The position numbers were made by a program, and so were the translations under genes. From Bacillota bacterium (lineage in GTDB: Bacteria; Bacillota; Clostridia; Christensenellales; Aristaeellaceae), in NCBI GenBank assembly GCA_019137115.1, contig JAGVSV010000294.1:1-9833 (forward strand): a stretch of DNA of 9,833 bases, in the 5' to 3' direction. The notes beneath the pieces are model-generated. The model saw nothing but the letters and a program-made list of their open reading frames with translations. It was not told where the DNA came from and did no database searches. Below are positions 1 to 6,611 of the stretch, piece by piece (position 1 is the first letter of the stretch; every line of letters begins with the position of its first letter).

Positions 1-885
1 AGCCGCAGCGACATCATCTTCGACAGCATCATATTCATCCTGCTGACGCTGGCCACGCTCCTGGTGGCATACCCGCTGTATTTTGTGGTGATCTCCTCGT
101 TCTCCGACCCCGTCGCGGTGGCCAGCGGCAAGGTCACGTTCTTGCCCATCGGCTTTACGCTGGAAGGGTATGAGCGTGTGCTGCAGGAGCAGCGCGTGAT
201 GCGGGGCTTTGCCAATTCGCTGCTGTACACGGTGGTGGGCGTGCTGGTCAATCTGGTCGTGACCATTCCCACCTCCTACGCGCTGTCGCGCAAGGATTTT
301 TTCGGGCAAAAGCCCATCACGATCTACTACATGGTCACCATGTTCATCGGCGGCGGCCTGATCCCCACGTATTTGGTCGTCAGCCAGACCGGGCTGATGG
401 ACACCATGTGGGCGCTGGTGATTCCCGGCGCGCTGGGTGTGTACAATATGATTGTGGGGCGCACGTTCTTTGTGACCAACATCCCGGATGAGCTGCTGGA
501 GGCGTCCAAGCTGGACGGCTGCGGCAACACGCGGTTCTTCTTGTACATCGTGCTGCCGCTGTCCGGTGCGATCATCGCCATCCTCACGCTATACTACGGC
601 ATTGGCCACTGGAACAGCTACTTCAGCGCGCTGCTGTACATCACCAACCGCGCCAAATGGCCCTTGCAGCTGGAGCTGCGCAGCATCCTGCTGCAAAACC
701 AGTGGTCCCAGACCAGCCAGGTGATGACCGCCGAACAGCTGGCCGAAAAGGCGCGGCTGGAGGCGCTCACCGAGATGATGAAGTATTCGTTGATCATCAT
801 TTCCACCATCCCGATGTTGATCCTGTACCCGTTTATCCAGAAATACTTTGTCAAGGGCGTCATGATCGGCGCCGTGAAGGGATAG
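1..885 (+). CDS. CUT1 sugar ABC transporter permease, LplC/YtcP type (5' end cut off)
   Basis: Inner-membrane subunit of a carbohydrate ABC importer, pairing with an LplB-type partner that must lie left of the window. The frame is open from base 1 and 294 residues are visible; since the family is usually about 290-305 residues, only some ten are missing. A GTG at 64 in this frame lies inside the first membrane helix, so it is not the true start. Hydrophobic helices are visible from the first residues on. The EAA loop that docks the ATPase is at 499-560 (EASKLDG, then a conserved LP), and the C-terminus ends in the family-typical YPFIQKYFVKGVMIGAVKG. A binding protein follows after 44 bases, the usual LplB-LplC-SBP order. 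It is clearly related to the permease at 5668-6582, especially in the GGGLIPT segment and the C-terminal tail. The substrate cannot be assigned from the permease alone. Confidence 0.93.
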   Translation, partial: SRSDIIFDSIIFILLTLATLLVAYPLYFVVISSFSDPVAVASGKVTFLPIGFTLEGYERVLQEQRVMRGFANSLLYTVVGVLVNLVVTIPTSYALSRKDFFGQKPITIYYMVTMFIGGGLIPTYLVVSQTGLMDTMWALVIPGALGVYNMIVGRTFFVTNIPDELLEASKLDGCGNTRFFLYIVLPLSGAIIAILTLYYGIGHWNSYFSALLYITNRAKWPLQLELRSILLQNQWSQTSQVMTAEQLAEKARLEALTEMMKYSLIIISTIPMLILYPFIQKYFVKGVMIGAVKG

Positions 886-913
886 TTGATTCGCGCACAA
901 GCGCTGATCGAAG

Positions 914-922
914 AAAAGGAGG
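914..922 (+). promoter_or_regulatory. Ribosome binding site that fixes the start of binding protein 1
   Basis: AAAAGGAGG lies 7 bases before the ATG at 930. This places the start of the solute-binding protein there, although the same frame stays open upstream to about 657, overlapping the permease. The upstream extension encodes an Arg/Ala/Gly-rich shadow of the permease gene and would bury the signal peptide. Confidence 0.85.
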
Positions 923-929
923 AACCCCA

Positions 930-2519
930 ATGCGCAAACTGTTACTCGTGTTGCTGGCAGCCATCATGCTTGCTTCGTCGGTGGGCATGGTTTCCGCTGC
1001 GGAACGCACCAAGGACGGCATCATGTACACCGAGGGCCTGCCCATCGTGGACGAAGGCGCCTACACCTTCACCTTCCTGGTGGACGATTCCGGACTGGTA
1101 GAGGACAAGTACATGCTGCCCGTGCTGGAGGAGCAGACCAACGTCAAGATCGACTGGATGCTTTTCCCGTATGAAACCGCGCTTGAAAAGCTGGGCATTT
1201 TGCTGTCCAGCGGCGACTATCCGGACGTCATCGGCGGCTGGCTGCTGGGGCAGAAGGACATTCTGAACGACGGCATGATCGACGGCGTGTACATTCCGCT
1301 GGAAGACCTGTTTGAGAAGTACGCCCCCAACATCACCGAAGTGCTCAACATCCCCGGCGTGCGCCAGGCCTTCACGCTGCCGGATGGCCACATCTACACC
1401 ATCCCGTACGTGATCGGCGAGCCGCTGGTCACCTTCCTGCCCTGGATCAACCAGGTGTGGCTCAAGAACGTGGGCAAGGAGATGCCCACCAACACCGAGG
1501 AGCTCAAGGACGTGCTGATCGCGTTCCGCGACCAGGACGCCAACGGCAACGGCGACCCCAACGACGAAATTCCCTTCTCGGGCGACCCGAACAACCTGGC
1601 GCTGGGCACGCTGGCCGGATGGTTTGGCGTCAACGCCTCCAGCTCGGGCAACAACCCCTTCTATGCCATGGTGGACGGCAAGCTGCAGTTCAACGCCAAC
1701 CAGCCCGAGTTCAAGGAATTCATTGAGTTCTTTGCCGACCTGTACAAAGAGCGCCTGGTTGACCCGGAGCTGTTCACCCAGGATTCCGCGATGTGGAAGT
1801 CCAAGGGCAAGCAGAACCTGTACGGCGTGTCCATCGGCTATGGCCCGGGCGACTTCTACGACAACAACGAGGACGACACCAACGACTTCACCTTCCTGCC
1901 CGTGCTGACCAGCCCGAACGGCAAGGCGCCAGTGTTCCGCCGCAATGGCTACGGCGTCACGTTCTTCCGCACGCAGGTGGCCATCACCGACAAGGCGGAG
2001 CATCCGGAAGTCATCGTGCGCTGGTTTGACAACGTGTTCGCCGAGGAAAACTCCGTCCAGATCCAGTGGGGCCCCATCGGCATCAAGATCGAATCCCTGG
2101 GCGATGGCGTGTACCGCGCGCTGGACACCAGCAACTTCACCAAGGAAGAGGAAGAGAAGTGGGGCTGGGGCAATGCCTTCATGCAGTCCCTGCCAAAGTA
2201 CATCAAGACCAGCTATGTGCTGCAGTCTGTGGACGGCGAGGTCAACGTAGATGAGAAAACCGCCGCGGACGAAGCCTACGAGCCGTTCCTGGACGAGCCC
2301 ATCCCGCAGACCTGGGCCACCAACGAAAAGGATGCGGAGCGTTTGGGCATCCTGCAGACCGACATCATGAACTACGTCAACGGCAAGATCGCCCAGTGGG
2401 TCAGCGGCGAAGCCGATGTGAACGCGGAATGGGAAGGCTACCTGGAGCAGCTGAACAAGCTGGGCCTGGAAGAAATGACCGAGATCCGCAACCGCGCCCT
2501 GGAAACGCTGGCCAAGTAA
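930..2519 (+). CDS. Extracellular solute-binding protein (LipO/AlgQ-like, CUT1), system 1
   Basis: Captures an oligosaccharide outside the membrane and delivers it to the LplB/LplC permease pair. It has 529 residues, typical for the long LipO/AlgQ-like family (about 500-560). The N-terminus is a classical Sec signal (MRKLLLVLLAAIML), with a probable signal peptidase I site after VSA near residue 23. No lipobox cysteine is present, unlike most Firmicute binding proteins. The mature part has the family pattern: a TNVKIDW strand, LSSGDYPDVIGG near residues 91-102, and IPLEDLFEKYAPNI. A loop DQDANGNGDPNDE at 201-213 resembles the EF-hand-like calcium loop of alginate-binding AlgQ proteins. The start is set by the strong ribosome site 7 bases upstream. 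It follows the permease by 44 bases and precedes two hairpins and a fucosidase gene, so a fucosylated oligosaccharide is a plausible ligand; that part is inference. Confidence 0.93.
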   Translation: MRKLLLVLLAAIMLASSVGMVSAAERTKDGIMYTEGLPIVDEGAYTFTFLVDDSGLVEDKYMLPVLEEQTNVKIDWMLFPYETALEKLGILLSSGDYPDVIGGWLLGQKDILNDGMIDGVYIPLEDLFEKYAPNITEVLNIPGVRQAFTLPDGHIYTIPYVIGEPLVTFLPWINQVWLKNVGKEMPTNTEELKDVLIAFRDQDANGNGDPNDEIPFSGDPNNLALGTLAGWFGVNASSSGNNPFYAMVDGKLQFNANQPEFKEFIEFFADLYKERLVDPELFTQDSAMWKSKGKQNLYGVSIGYGPGDFYDNNEDDTNDFTFLPVLTSPNGKAPVFRRNGYGVTFFRTQVAITDKAEHPEVIVRWFDNVFAEENSVQIQWGPIGIKIESLGDGVYRALDTSNFTKEEEEKWGWGNAFMQSLPKYIKTSYVLQSVDGEVNVDEKTAADEAYEPFLDEPIPQTWATNEKDAERLGILQTDIMNYVNGKIAQWVSGEADVNAEWEGYLEQLNKLGLEEMTEIRNRALETLAK

Positions 2520-2532
2520 ATCCAGATACCTG

Positions 2533-2554
2533 ACAGGGCAGAACGCCCTGTTTG
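2533..2554 (+). terminator. Hairpin 1 after binding protein 1, short T run
   Basis: Perfect 7-bp inverted repeat ACAGGGC / GCCCTGT around the 5-base loop AGAAC, followed by TTGT (the stem's final T is the first of three Ts). It starts 13 bases after the stop codon of the binding protein. The T run is too short for a strong intrinsic terminator. It may be a leaky terminator or a 3'-end stabiliser that keeps binding-protein mRNA more abundant than the downstream fucosidase message. Confidence 0.5.
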
Positions 2555-2557
2555 TCC

Positions 2558-2587
2558 GGGGGGCAGGGGGAAATCCCTGCCCCCCTT
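2558..2587 (+). terminator. Hairpin 2, 11-bp GC-rich stem (leaky terminator or mRNA stabiliser)
   Basis: Perfect inverted repeat: GGGGGGCAGGG at 2558-2568 pairs with CCCTGCCCCCC at 2575-2585, with loop GGAAAT. Only two Ts follow, then GTG, so complete Rho-independent termination is doubtful. It lies six bases after hairpin 1. The gap before the fucosidase holds the two stems and a ribosome site. Similar 3' hairpins downstream of binding-protein genes (as in malE-malF) separate high from low expression within one operon; the same role is proposed here. Confidence 0.55.
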
Positions 2588-2612
2588 GTGCAAGGCACTG
2601 GCCAGAGCAAAG

Positions 2613-2619
2613 AAAGGAG
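2613..2619 (+). promoter_or_regulatory. Ribosome binding site supporting the GTG start of the fucosidase
   Basis: AAAGGAG lies 6 bases before GTG 2626. The first in-frame ATG, at 2761, would cut into the conserved HWG motif that contacts fucose in GH29 enzymes, so the GTG is the real start. Confidence 0.85.
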
Positions 2620-2625
2620 CGCCCG

Positions 2626-4026
2626 GTGAAGCAAAAAAAGAGAAAGCCCGCCCCGCGCGGCGACATCATCAACCACAGCCCCGCGGACGGTTACGTGTGG
2701 CCGGAGGACCCCGAAGTTCTAAAGAAACTTGCCTGGTTCCAGGACCAGAAGCTAGGCTTCATGGTGCACTGGGGCCCGTATTCGCAGCTGGGCGTGGTGG
2801 AAAGCTGGACGCTGTCGGATGGCGACGCGGACTGGGCACGCAGAGGCGTGGACTGGGCCGAGGGCGGCGAGCAGATCCGCGAGCGGTATTTTGCCCTGAA
2901 CAAGACGTTCAACCCATTGCGCTTCCATCCGGAGGACTGGGCGGCGTTCGCGAAAAAGGCGGGCTTCAGGTACCTGGTGTTCACCACCAAGCACCACGAT
3001 GGCTTCTGCATGTATGACACCAGGGAAAGCGATTACCGCGTCACGGCGGAGGACTGCCCTTTTCACACGCACCAGTACGCGGACATCGCCCGACACCTGT
3101 TTGACGCCTTCCGCAAGGAAGGCCTGGGCATCATCCCGTATTTCTCCAAGCCGGACTGGCAATGCCCGTGGTATTGGGCAAAGGATCAGGAGCGCCCCGT
3201 GGGATATAACCGCAACCCCACCTACAATCCGGAGGAAAAGCCGGAATTGTGGGAGGAGTTTGTGCGCTTCACCCACGCACAGTTGATGGAGCTGGCCACC
3301 ACGATGGGCCCGGTGGAAGGCTTGTGGCTGGACGGGGGACAGGTGCGTCCAGACAACGGGCAGGACATCCGCATGGGCGAGCTGGCCGAGAAAGCGCGCA
3401 AAGTCGTGCCCGGCTTGTTGATCGCCGACCGCACAGTGGGCGGCGCGTATGAAAACTACATCACCCCGGAACAGACCGTGCCGGAAGCCGCCCTTGATGT
3501 GCCCTGGGAAAGTTGCGTGGTCATCGGCGGCGGGTTTTCTTTCAGCTACGGCGCCACCTATAAAACCCCGCGCGAGCTGGTGCATCTGCTGATGCGGGTG
3601 GTCAGCCGCGGGGGCAACCTGGCGCTCAACCTGGGCGGCCAGCCCGACGGCCGGCTGCCTGCGCAGGGCATGCGCTCGGCGCTGGGCATGGGGGAATGGC
3701 TGGAAAAGAACGGGGAGGCAGTCTATGGCACGCGCGCCTGCGCGCCGCATGAGGTGACAGCCTACGGCGATGGCCAGGACTACCCCTGCCTGTTGACACA
3801 GGTCGAAGCCACGGGTAGCGTATACGCGACCATCTTGCTGGGCGAAGCCGATACGCTGCCCAATGAACTGACCTTTGATGCCAGTCGCCCATTCCGTGCT
3901 GCGCACCTGCTGCACCCGGCGCAGCCTTTGGCGATGGAACAAACCGCCGACGGCGTGCGCGTCACGCTGCCCGAAGGCGTGGTTGGCGCCTGCCCGCTGG
4001 CGTTGTGCATCCAGCTGATCCAATGA
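2626..4026 (+). CDS. Alpha-L-fucosidase, glycoside hydrolase family 29, cytoplasmic
   Basis: Removes terminal alpha-L-fucose from oligosaccharides by a retaining mechanism. The protein has 466 residues, a usual length for bacterial GH29. The catalytic barrel carries HWGPYS (48-53), FNP..F (about 92-96), TTKHHDGF (120-127) and LWLDGG, whose D236 is the expected nucleophile. ADR (267-269) is followed by a TPEQ segment; by analogy with the Thermotoga enzyme, E282 is the likely acid/base (inference from remembered alignment). PWESC and a stretch resembling GGNLLLNIGP (GGNLALNLGG here), then GEAVYGTR, mark the barrel end. About 100 C-terminal residues look like the usual beta-sandwich. There is no signal peptide; the N-terminus is Lys/Arg-rich, so it acts in the cytosol on imported sugars. 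It starts with GTG. It is 106 bases after the binding protein and 26 bases before the sulfatase remnant, so all three were probably co-transcribed. Linkage preference is unknown. Confidence 0.95.
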   Translation: MKQKKRKPAPRGDIINHSPADGYVWPEDPEVLKKLAWFQDQKLGFMVHWGPYSQLGVVESWTLSDGDADWARRGVDWAEGGEQIRERYFALNKTFNPLRFHPEDWAAFAKKAGFRYLVFTTKHHDGFCMYDTRESDYRVTAEDCPFHTHQYADIARHLFDAFRKEGLGIIPYFSKPDWQCPWYWAKDQERPVGYNRNPTYNPEEKPELWEEFVRFTHAQLMELATTMGPVEGLWLDGGQVRPDNGQDIRMGELAEKARKVVPGLLIADRTVGGAYENYITPEQTVPEAALDVPWESCVVIGGGFSFSYGATYKTPRELVHLLMRVVSRGGNLALNLGGQPDGRLPAQGMRSALGMGEWLEKNGEAVYGTRACAPHEVTAYGDGQDYPCLLTQVEATGSVYATILLGEADTLPNELTFDASRPFRAAHLLHPAQPLAMEQTADGVRVTLPEGVVGACPLALCIQLIQ

Positions 4027-4040
4027 CCGGCTGATCCTGA

Positions 4041-4046
4041 AAGGAG
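4041..4046 (+). promoter_or_regulatory. Ribosome binding site of the sulfatase remnant
   Basis: AAGGAG lies 6 bases before ATG 4053. Translation initiation for the broken gene therefore still looks intact, which fits a recent break. Confidence 0.8.
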
Positions 4047-4052
4047 CGCACC

Positions 4053-4527
4053 ATGGCACACAAACCCAATGTCCTGCTGATCATGGCCGACCAGTTCCGG
4101 GGCGACTGCCTGGGCGCGGCAGGGCATCCCGACGTGAAAACCCCGTACCTGGACATGCTGTGTGAACGGGCACAGCGTGATGCCACTGTTGCAGGACGAC
4201 GCGTCGACCTGGCGCGCCATGCTGCATGGCGAGCACACCTACCACGGGCGCGGCGTTTCCGAATCCGTCCACTTTGCGGTGACCGACCGGGACAAGTACA
4301 TCTGGTTCTCCCACGACGGTCTGGAGCAGTACTTTGACCTGGAAAACGATCCTACCGAATGTGAAGAGCGCGTAAACGATGCCTCGTGCGCGCCCCGGAT
4401 TGCCGAGCTTAGGGACTATCTGGTCGAACAGCTGACCGGACGCGAGGAAGGTTTTGTCAGGGACGGGCGGCTTGTGTCCGGGCGGCCCACGCGTCCCATC
4501 CTGGCGGAAGCAGGGCTGTCGGGCTAG
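4053..4527 (+). pseudogene. S1-family sulfatase, internally deleted and frameshifted
   Basis: Remnant of a formylglycine-dependent sulfatase. From 4053 to about 4169 the first frame reads a canonical sulfatase N-terminus: NVLLIMADQFRGD with the metal-binding Asp, then GHPDVKTPYLDMLCER. The next expected element, the C/S-x-P-S-R active-site motif, is absent. From about 4162, in another frame, comes a canonical sulfatase C-terminus: NGHSVMPLLQ, WRAMLHGEH, DKYIWF, EQYFDLENDPTECEE and GREEGFVRDGRLV, ending at the TAG at 4525. About 160 of a usual 450-500 residues remain, so roughly 300 are missing. The two frames meet around GAACGGG (4164-4170). The product of the first frame would be a 94-residue chimera with a nonsense tail. 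No signal peptide is present, so the intact protein was probably cytoplasmic, working with the fucosidase on imported sulfated glycans. An assembly error at this junction cannot be excluded. Confidence 0.9.
4164..4170 (+). other. Probable deletion junction in the sulfatase gene
   Basis: GAACGGG is where the N-terminal frame (C-E-R, expected next residue Gly) hands over to the C-terminal frame (N-G-H-S). In an intact gene both borders could have carried this short string: GAA CGG G.. for E-R-G and .AAC GGG for N-G. That is the signature of a microhomology-mediated deletion. The exact breakpoint within the seven bases cannot be placed. Confidence 0.6.
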
Positions 4528-4576
4528 GCTGGTCGCGTTCATACCCAAAAAACACCTCCAAAAATGCGTTTTCCGT

Positions 4577-4605
4577 TTGACGGCACGTATGTGCTACGGT
4601 ATGAT
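4577..4605 (+). promoter_or_regulatory. Sigma-A promoter of the second transport operon
   Basis: TTGACG at 4577-4582 and TATGAT at 4600-4605 are separated by exactly 17 bases. Each box differs from consensus by one base. The surrounding stretch is clearly more AT-rich than the genes around it. Transcription would start near 4611-4613. The spacer contains the inverted repeat GCAC-GTAT-GTGC (4583-4594), a possible operator. It lies 50 bases after the sulfatase remnant, so the second operon has its own control. Confidence 0.8.
4583..4594. promoter_or_regulatory. Possible operator: GCAC/GTGC inverted repeat in the promoter spacer
   Basis: Arms GCAC and GTGC flank GTAT between the -35 and -10 boxes, the usual place for a repressor site. 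The arms are only four bases, so chance is a real alternative, and no regulator gene lies in the window. Confidence 0.25.
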
Positions 4606-4650
4606 ATTCCATGAAAAAAGCATGGGTCACAACCACATGCGATGAAGACA

Positions 4651-4680
4651 GCGGCGCGGGAGCACCCCGCGAAACGCCGC
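4651..4680 (+). promoter_or_regulatory. GC-rich stem-loop in the 5' leader of the second operon
   Basis: Inner stem CGCGGG (4655-4660) pairs with CCCGCG (4666-4671) around loop AGCAC. An outer stem GCGG (4651-4654) pairs with CCGC (4677-4680) across a small bulge. It sits about 40 bases into the predicted transcript and ends 14 bases before the ribosome site, so it could affect message stability or translation. It matches no riboswitch class I recognise. If translation instead began at ATG 4611, it would be coding sequence. Confidence 0.45.
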
Positions 4681-4694
4681 CTGCCCGGACAAAC

Positions 4695-4699
4695 GGAGG
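4695..4699 (+). promoter_or_regulatory. Ribosome binding site that favours the TTG start of the LplB permease
   Basis: GGAGG lies 7 bases before TTG 4707. The longer frame from ATG 4611 has no ribosome site, because the promoter -10 box is directly before it. Confidence 0.75.
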
Positions 4700-4706
4700 A
4701 CACGCC

Positions 4707-5657
4707 TTGACGCAGTTACCAAGTGCCATCAAACCGCAGCGCCTGACCAAACGCGAACGCCTGTGGCGGGACATGCGCCGCGCAAAATACCTGTACATCA
4801 TGCTTGCGCCCATTGTGCTGTACCTGATCGTGTTCAAGTACCTGCCCATGGGGGGCATTGTCATCGCCTTCAAGGATTTTAAGCTCGGCCGCGGCATACT
4901 GGGCAGCGACTGGGTGGGCATGAAGAACTTCCAGGAGCTGTTCCGCAGCCCGGACTTCAAGCTCATCCTGCGCAACTCGATCATGCTCAACGTGTATCTG
5001 GTTGTGTTCACGTTCCCCATCCCCGTCATCCTCGCGCTGCTGCTCAACGAACTGCGCGCGCTGCGCTTCAAGCGCGTCGTGCAAAGCGTGCTGTACCTGC
5101 CGCACTTTCTGTCCTGGGTGGTGCTGGCCGGCATTCTGATTGCCATGCTGTCGCCCAGCTCCGGCGTGGTCAACCGCATCATCGTTTTTTTCGGCGGCGA
5201 GCCGATCTACTTTATGGCGGACAAAACCTGGTGGATTGTCACGTTTGTGGTGTCCTCCGTCTGGAAGGAAGCCGGCTGGGGCACCATCATTTTCCTGGCC
5301 GCCATCAGCGGCATTGACCCGGAGCAGTATGAGGCAGCCCGCATCGACGGCGCCAGCCGCTTCCGCCAGGTGCTGCACGTGACGCTGCCGGCCATCCTGC
5401 CCACGGTGTCCATTTTGCTCATCCTGCGCATGGGCAGCATGATGGACGTTGGGTTTGAGCATGTCTACATGCTGCAAAACAGCTATGTCCGCAGTGTGTC
5501 GGACGTGTTCAGCGTGTATGTATACCGCATCGGCATTGAGCGGCTGCGCTTCAGCTATACGTCCGCCATCGGGCTTTTCCAGGCGCTGGTCAACCTGGTG
5601 ATTCTGCTGGGCACCAACTACCTGGCCAAAAAAGTCAGCGAGACGTCGCTGTTTTAG
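4707..5657 (+). CDS. CUT1 sugar ABC transporter permease, LplB type, system 2
   Basis: First membrane subunit of the second oligosaccharide importer. From TTG 4707 it has 316 residues, the usual LplB length. The charged cytosolic start (KRERLWRDMRRAKY) leads into helix 1 near residues 28-48 and the characteristic KYLPMGGIVIAFKDF loop, then WVGMKNF. Further helices follow, with the EAA loop at 209-229 (EAARIDG ... LPAI), the docking site for the ATPase. The C-terminus NYLAKKVSETSLF is typical of the family. TTG is chosen because GGAGG is 7 bases upstream and the promoter's expected start of transcription is at 4611-4613. The alternative ATG 4611 adds 32 residues without family resemblance and could only be used as a leaderless start. 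The stop overlaps the ribosome site of the next permease. Confidence 0.92.
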   Translation: MTQLPSAIKPQRLTKRERLWRDMRRAKYLYIMLAPIVLYLIVFKYLPMGGIVIAFKDFKLGRGILGSDWVGMKNFQELFRSPDFKLILRNSIMLNVYLVVFTFPIPVILALLLNELRALRFKRVVQSVLYLPHFLSWVVLAGILIAMLSPSSGVVNRIIVFFGGEPIYFMADKTWWIVTFVVSSVWKEAGWGTIIFLAAISGIDPEQYEAARIDGASRFRQVLHVTLPAILPTVSILLILRMGSMMDVGFEHVYMLQNSYVRSVSDVFSVYVYRIGIERLRFSYTSAIGLFQALVNLVILLGTNYLAKKVSETSLF

Positions 5658-5667
5658 GAGGACGGAC

Positions 5668-6582
5668 ATGACAACCTCATCCCGCGTTCGGCGCGGCAAC
5701 AAGATCAGACGCACCACCGGCGAGCTGGTGTTTGATATTCTCAACACCCTGTTCCTGGCGCTGTTCGCGTTTACCGCGCTGTACCCGTTCCTGAACACGA
5801 TTGCCAACTCGCTCTCCAGCAACCGGGCGATCATGGCCGGCGAGGTATACCTGTGGCCGATTGAGATCAACTTCGAGGCCTACAAGCAGATCTGGACAGA
5901 CCCCTATCTGTTCAAAGCCATGCGCAACACGGTGTTGATGACGGTGTTCGGCACCATCATCAACATGTTCGCCACGATTTTGGCCGCCTATCCGCTGTCG
6001 CGCACCTATTTCCCGGGCAAGAAAATCGTGATGGTGATGCTGACGATCACCATGTTCTTTGGCGGCGGCCTGATCCCCACGTTTATTCTGATGAACACGT
6101 TGGGGCTGATGAACAAGTTTGCCGGGCTGTGGATTCTGTCGCTGTTCAGCACCTACAACATGATCGTCATGCGCACCTTCTTCCAGGGCCTGCCGGCCGA
6201 GCTGGAGGAATCCGCCGCCATCGAGGGCGCCAATGACATCGTCATTCTGGTCAAAATCATGCTGCCGCTGTCGCTGCCCGTGCTGGCAACACTGACGTTG
6301 TTTTACGCGGTGGGCTGGTGGAACTCCTACATGGGGCCGCTGCTGTACATTACGGATCCCGAAAAAGTCACCCTGATGCTCAAACTGCGCCAGCTGCTGT
6401 GGGCGGCGCAGACCGCCATGCAACAGATCAACGAGGAAGGGCTGATGGACAAGCCGCGCGTCACCGAGGAGGCTTTCAAGGCGGCGGCCATTCTGGTGTC
6501 CACCGTGCCCATCATCATGGTGTACCCCTTCCTGCAGAAATACTTCGTCAAGGGCGTCATGGTGGGCGCCCTGAAGGGATAG
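5668..6582 (+). CDS. CUT1 sugar ABC transporter permease, LplC/YtcP type, system 2
   Basis: Second membrane subunit of the importer, 304 residues, full length for the family. Helix 1 spans about residues 25-45 and leads to YPFLNTIANSLSSNRAI. The family segment FFGGGLIPTFILMNTLGLMNKF is followed by YNMIVMRTFF. The EAA loop reads ESAAIEGAND, with Ser at the second position (182), then LPLSLP. The C-terminus is YPFLQKYFVKGVMVGALKG. AGGAGG at 5656-5661 overlaps the stop of the upstream permease and lies 6 bases before the ATG, which points to translational coupling. It is a paralogue of the permease at the left edge of the window. Confidence 0.95.
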   Translation: MTTSSRVRRGNKIRRTTGELVFDILNTLFLALFAFTALYPFLNTIANSLSSNRAIMAGEVYLWPIEINFEAYKQIWTDPYLFKAMRNTVLMTVFGTIINMFATILAAYPLSRTYFPGKKIVMVMLTITMFFGGGLIPTFILMNTLGLMNKFAGLWILSLFSTYNMIVMRTFFQGLPAELEESAAIEGANDIVILVKIMLPLSLPVLATLTLFYAVGWWNSYMGPLLYITDPEKVTLMLKLRQLLWAAQTAMQQINEEGLMDKPRVTEEAFKAAAILVSTVPIIMVYPFLQKYFVKGVMVGALKG

Positions 6583-6595
6583 AAATTTTCTTGTG

Positions 6596-6605
6596 AAAAG
6601 GAGGG
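6596..6605 (+). promoter_or_regulatory. Orphan Shine-Dalgarno sequence between permease 2 and binding protein 2
   Basis: AAAAGGAGGG starts 14 bases after the permease stop codon but no ATG, GTG or TTG follows at a suitable distance. Only a CTG at 6611 could start a 9-codon frame ending at 6640. The first operon has the same kind of site directly before its binding-protein ATG, so this may be a leftover from before the promoter segment was added. Confidence 0.35.
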
Positions 6606-6611
6606 CGTACC

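Noticed and set aside
348..370. Near-identical DNA shared with 6060-6082 (GGCGGCCTGATCCCCACGT) as a possible repeat or recombination site
   Set aside because: Both copies encode the conserved GGGLIPT segment of paralogous LplC permeases, so homology explains the match.
657..929. Upstream extension of binding protein 1 overlapping the permease gene
   Set aside because: The added 91 residues are an out-of-frame reading of the permease and would put the signal peptide in the middle of the protein. The ribosome site at 914-922 fixes ATG 930.
942..2672. Long open frame on the - strand (576 codons) opposite binding protein 1
   Set aside because: It mirrors the codon bias of the GC-rich sense gene and is rich in Val/Gly/His/Gln with no recognisable domain. 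The sense strand encodes a clear binding protein with a ribosome site.
2752..4059. Long open frame on the - strand (435 codons) opposite the fucosidase
   Set aside because: Shadow of a certain GH29 gene; it has no family features or ribosome site.
4053..4337. A separate 94-residue small protein
   Set aside because: Only the first ~39 residues resemble anything (sulfatase). The rest is the wrong frame of the sulfatase C-terminus, so it is part of the pseudogene.
4528..4576. Terminator for operon 1 after the sulfatase remnant
   Set aside because: No inverted repeat followed by a T run is visible; the stretch holds only short A runs, so operon 1 may read through into operon 2.
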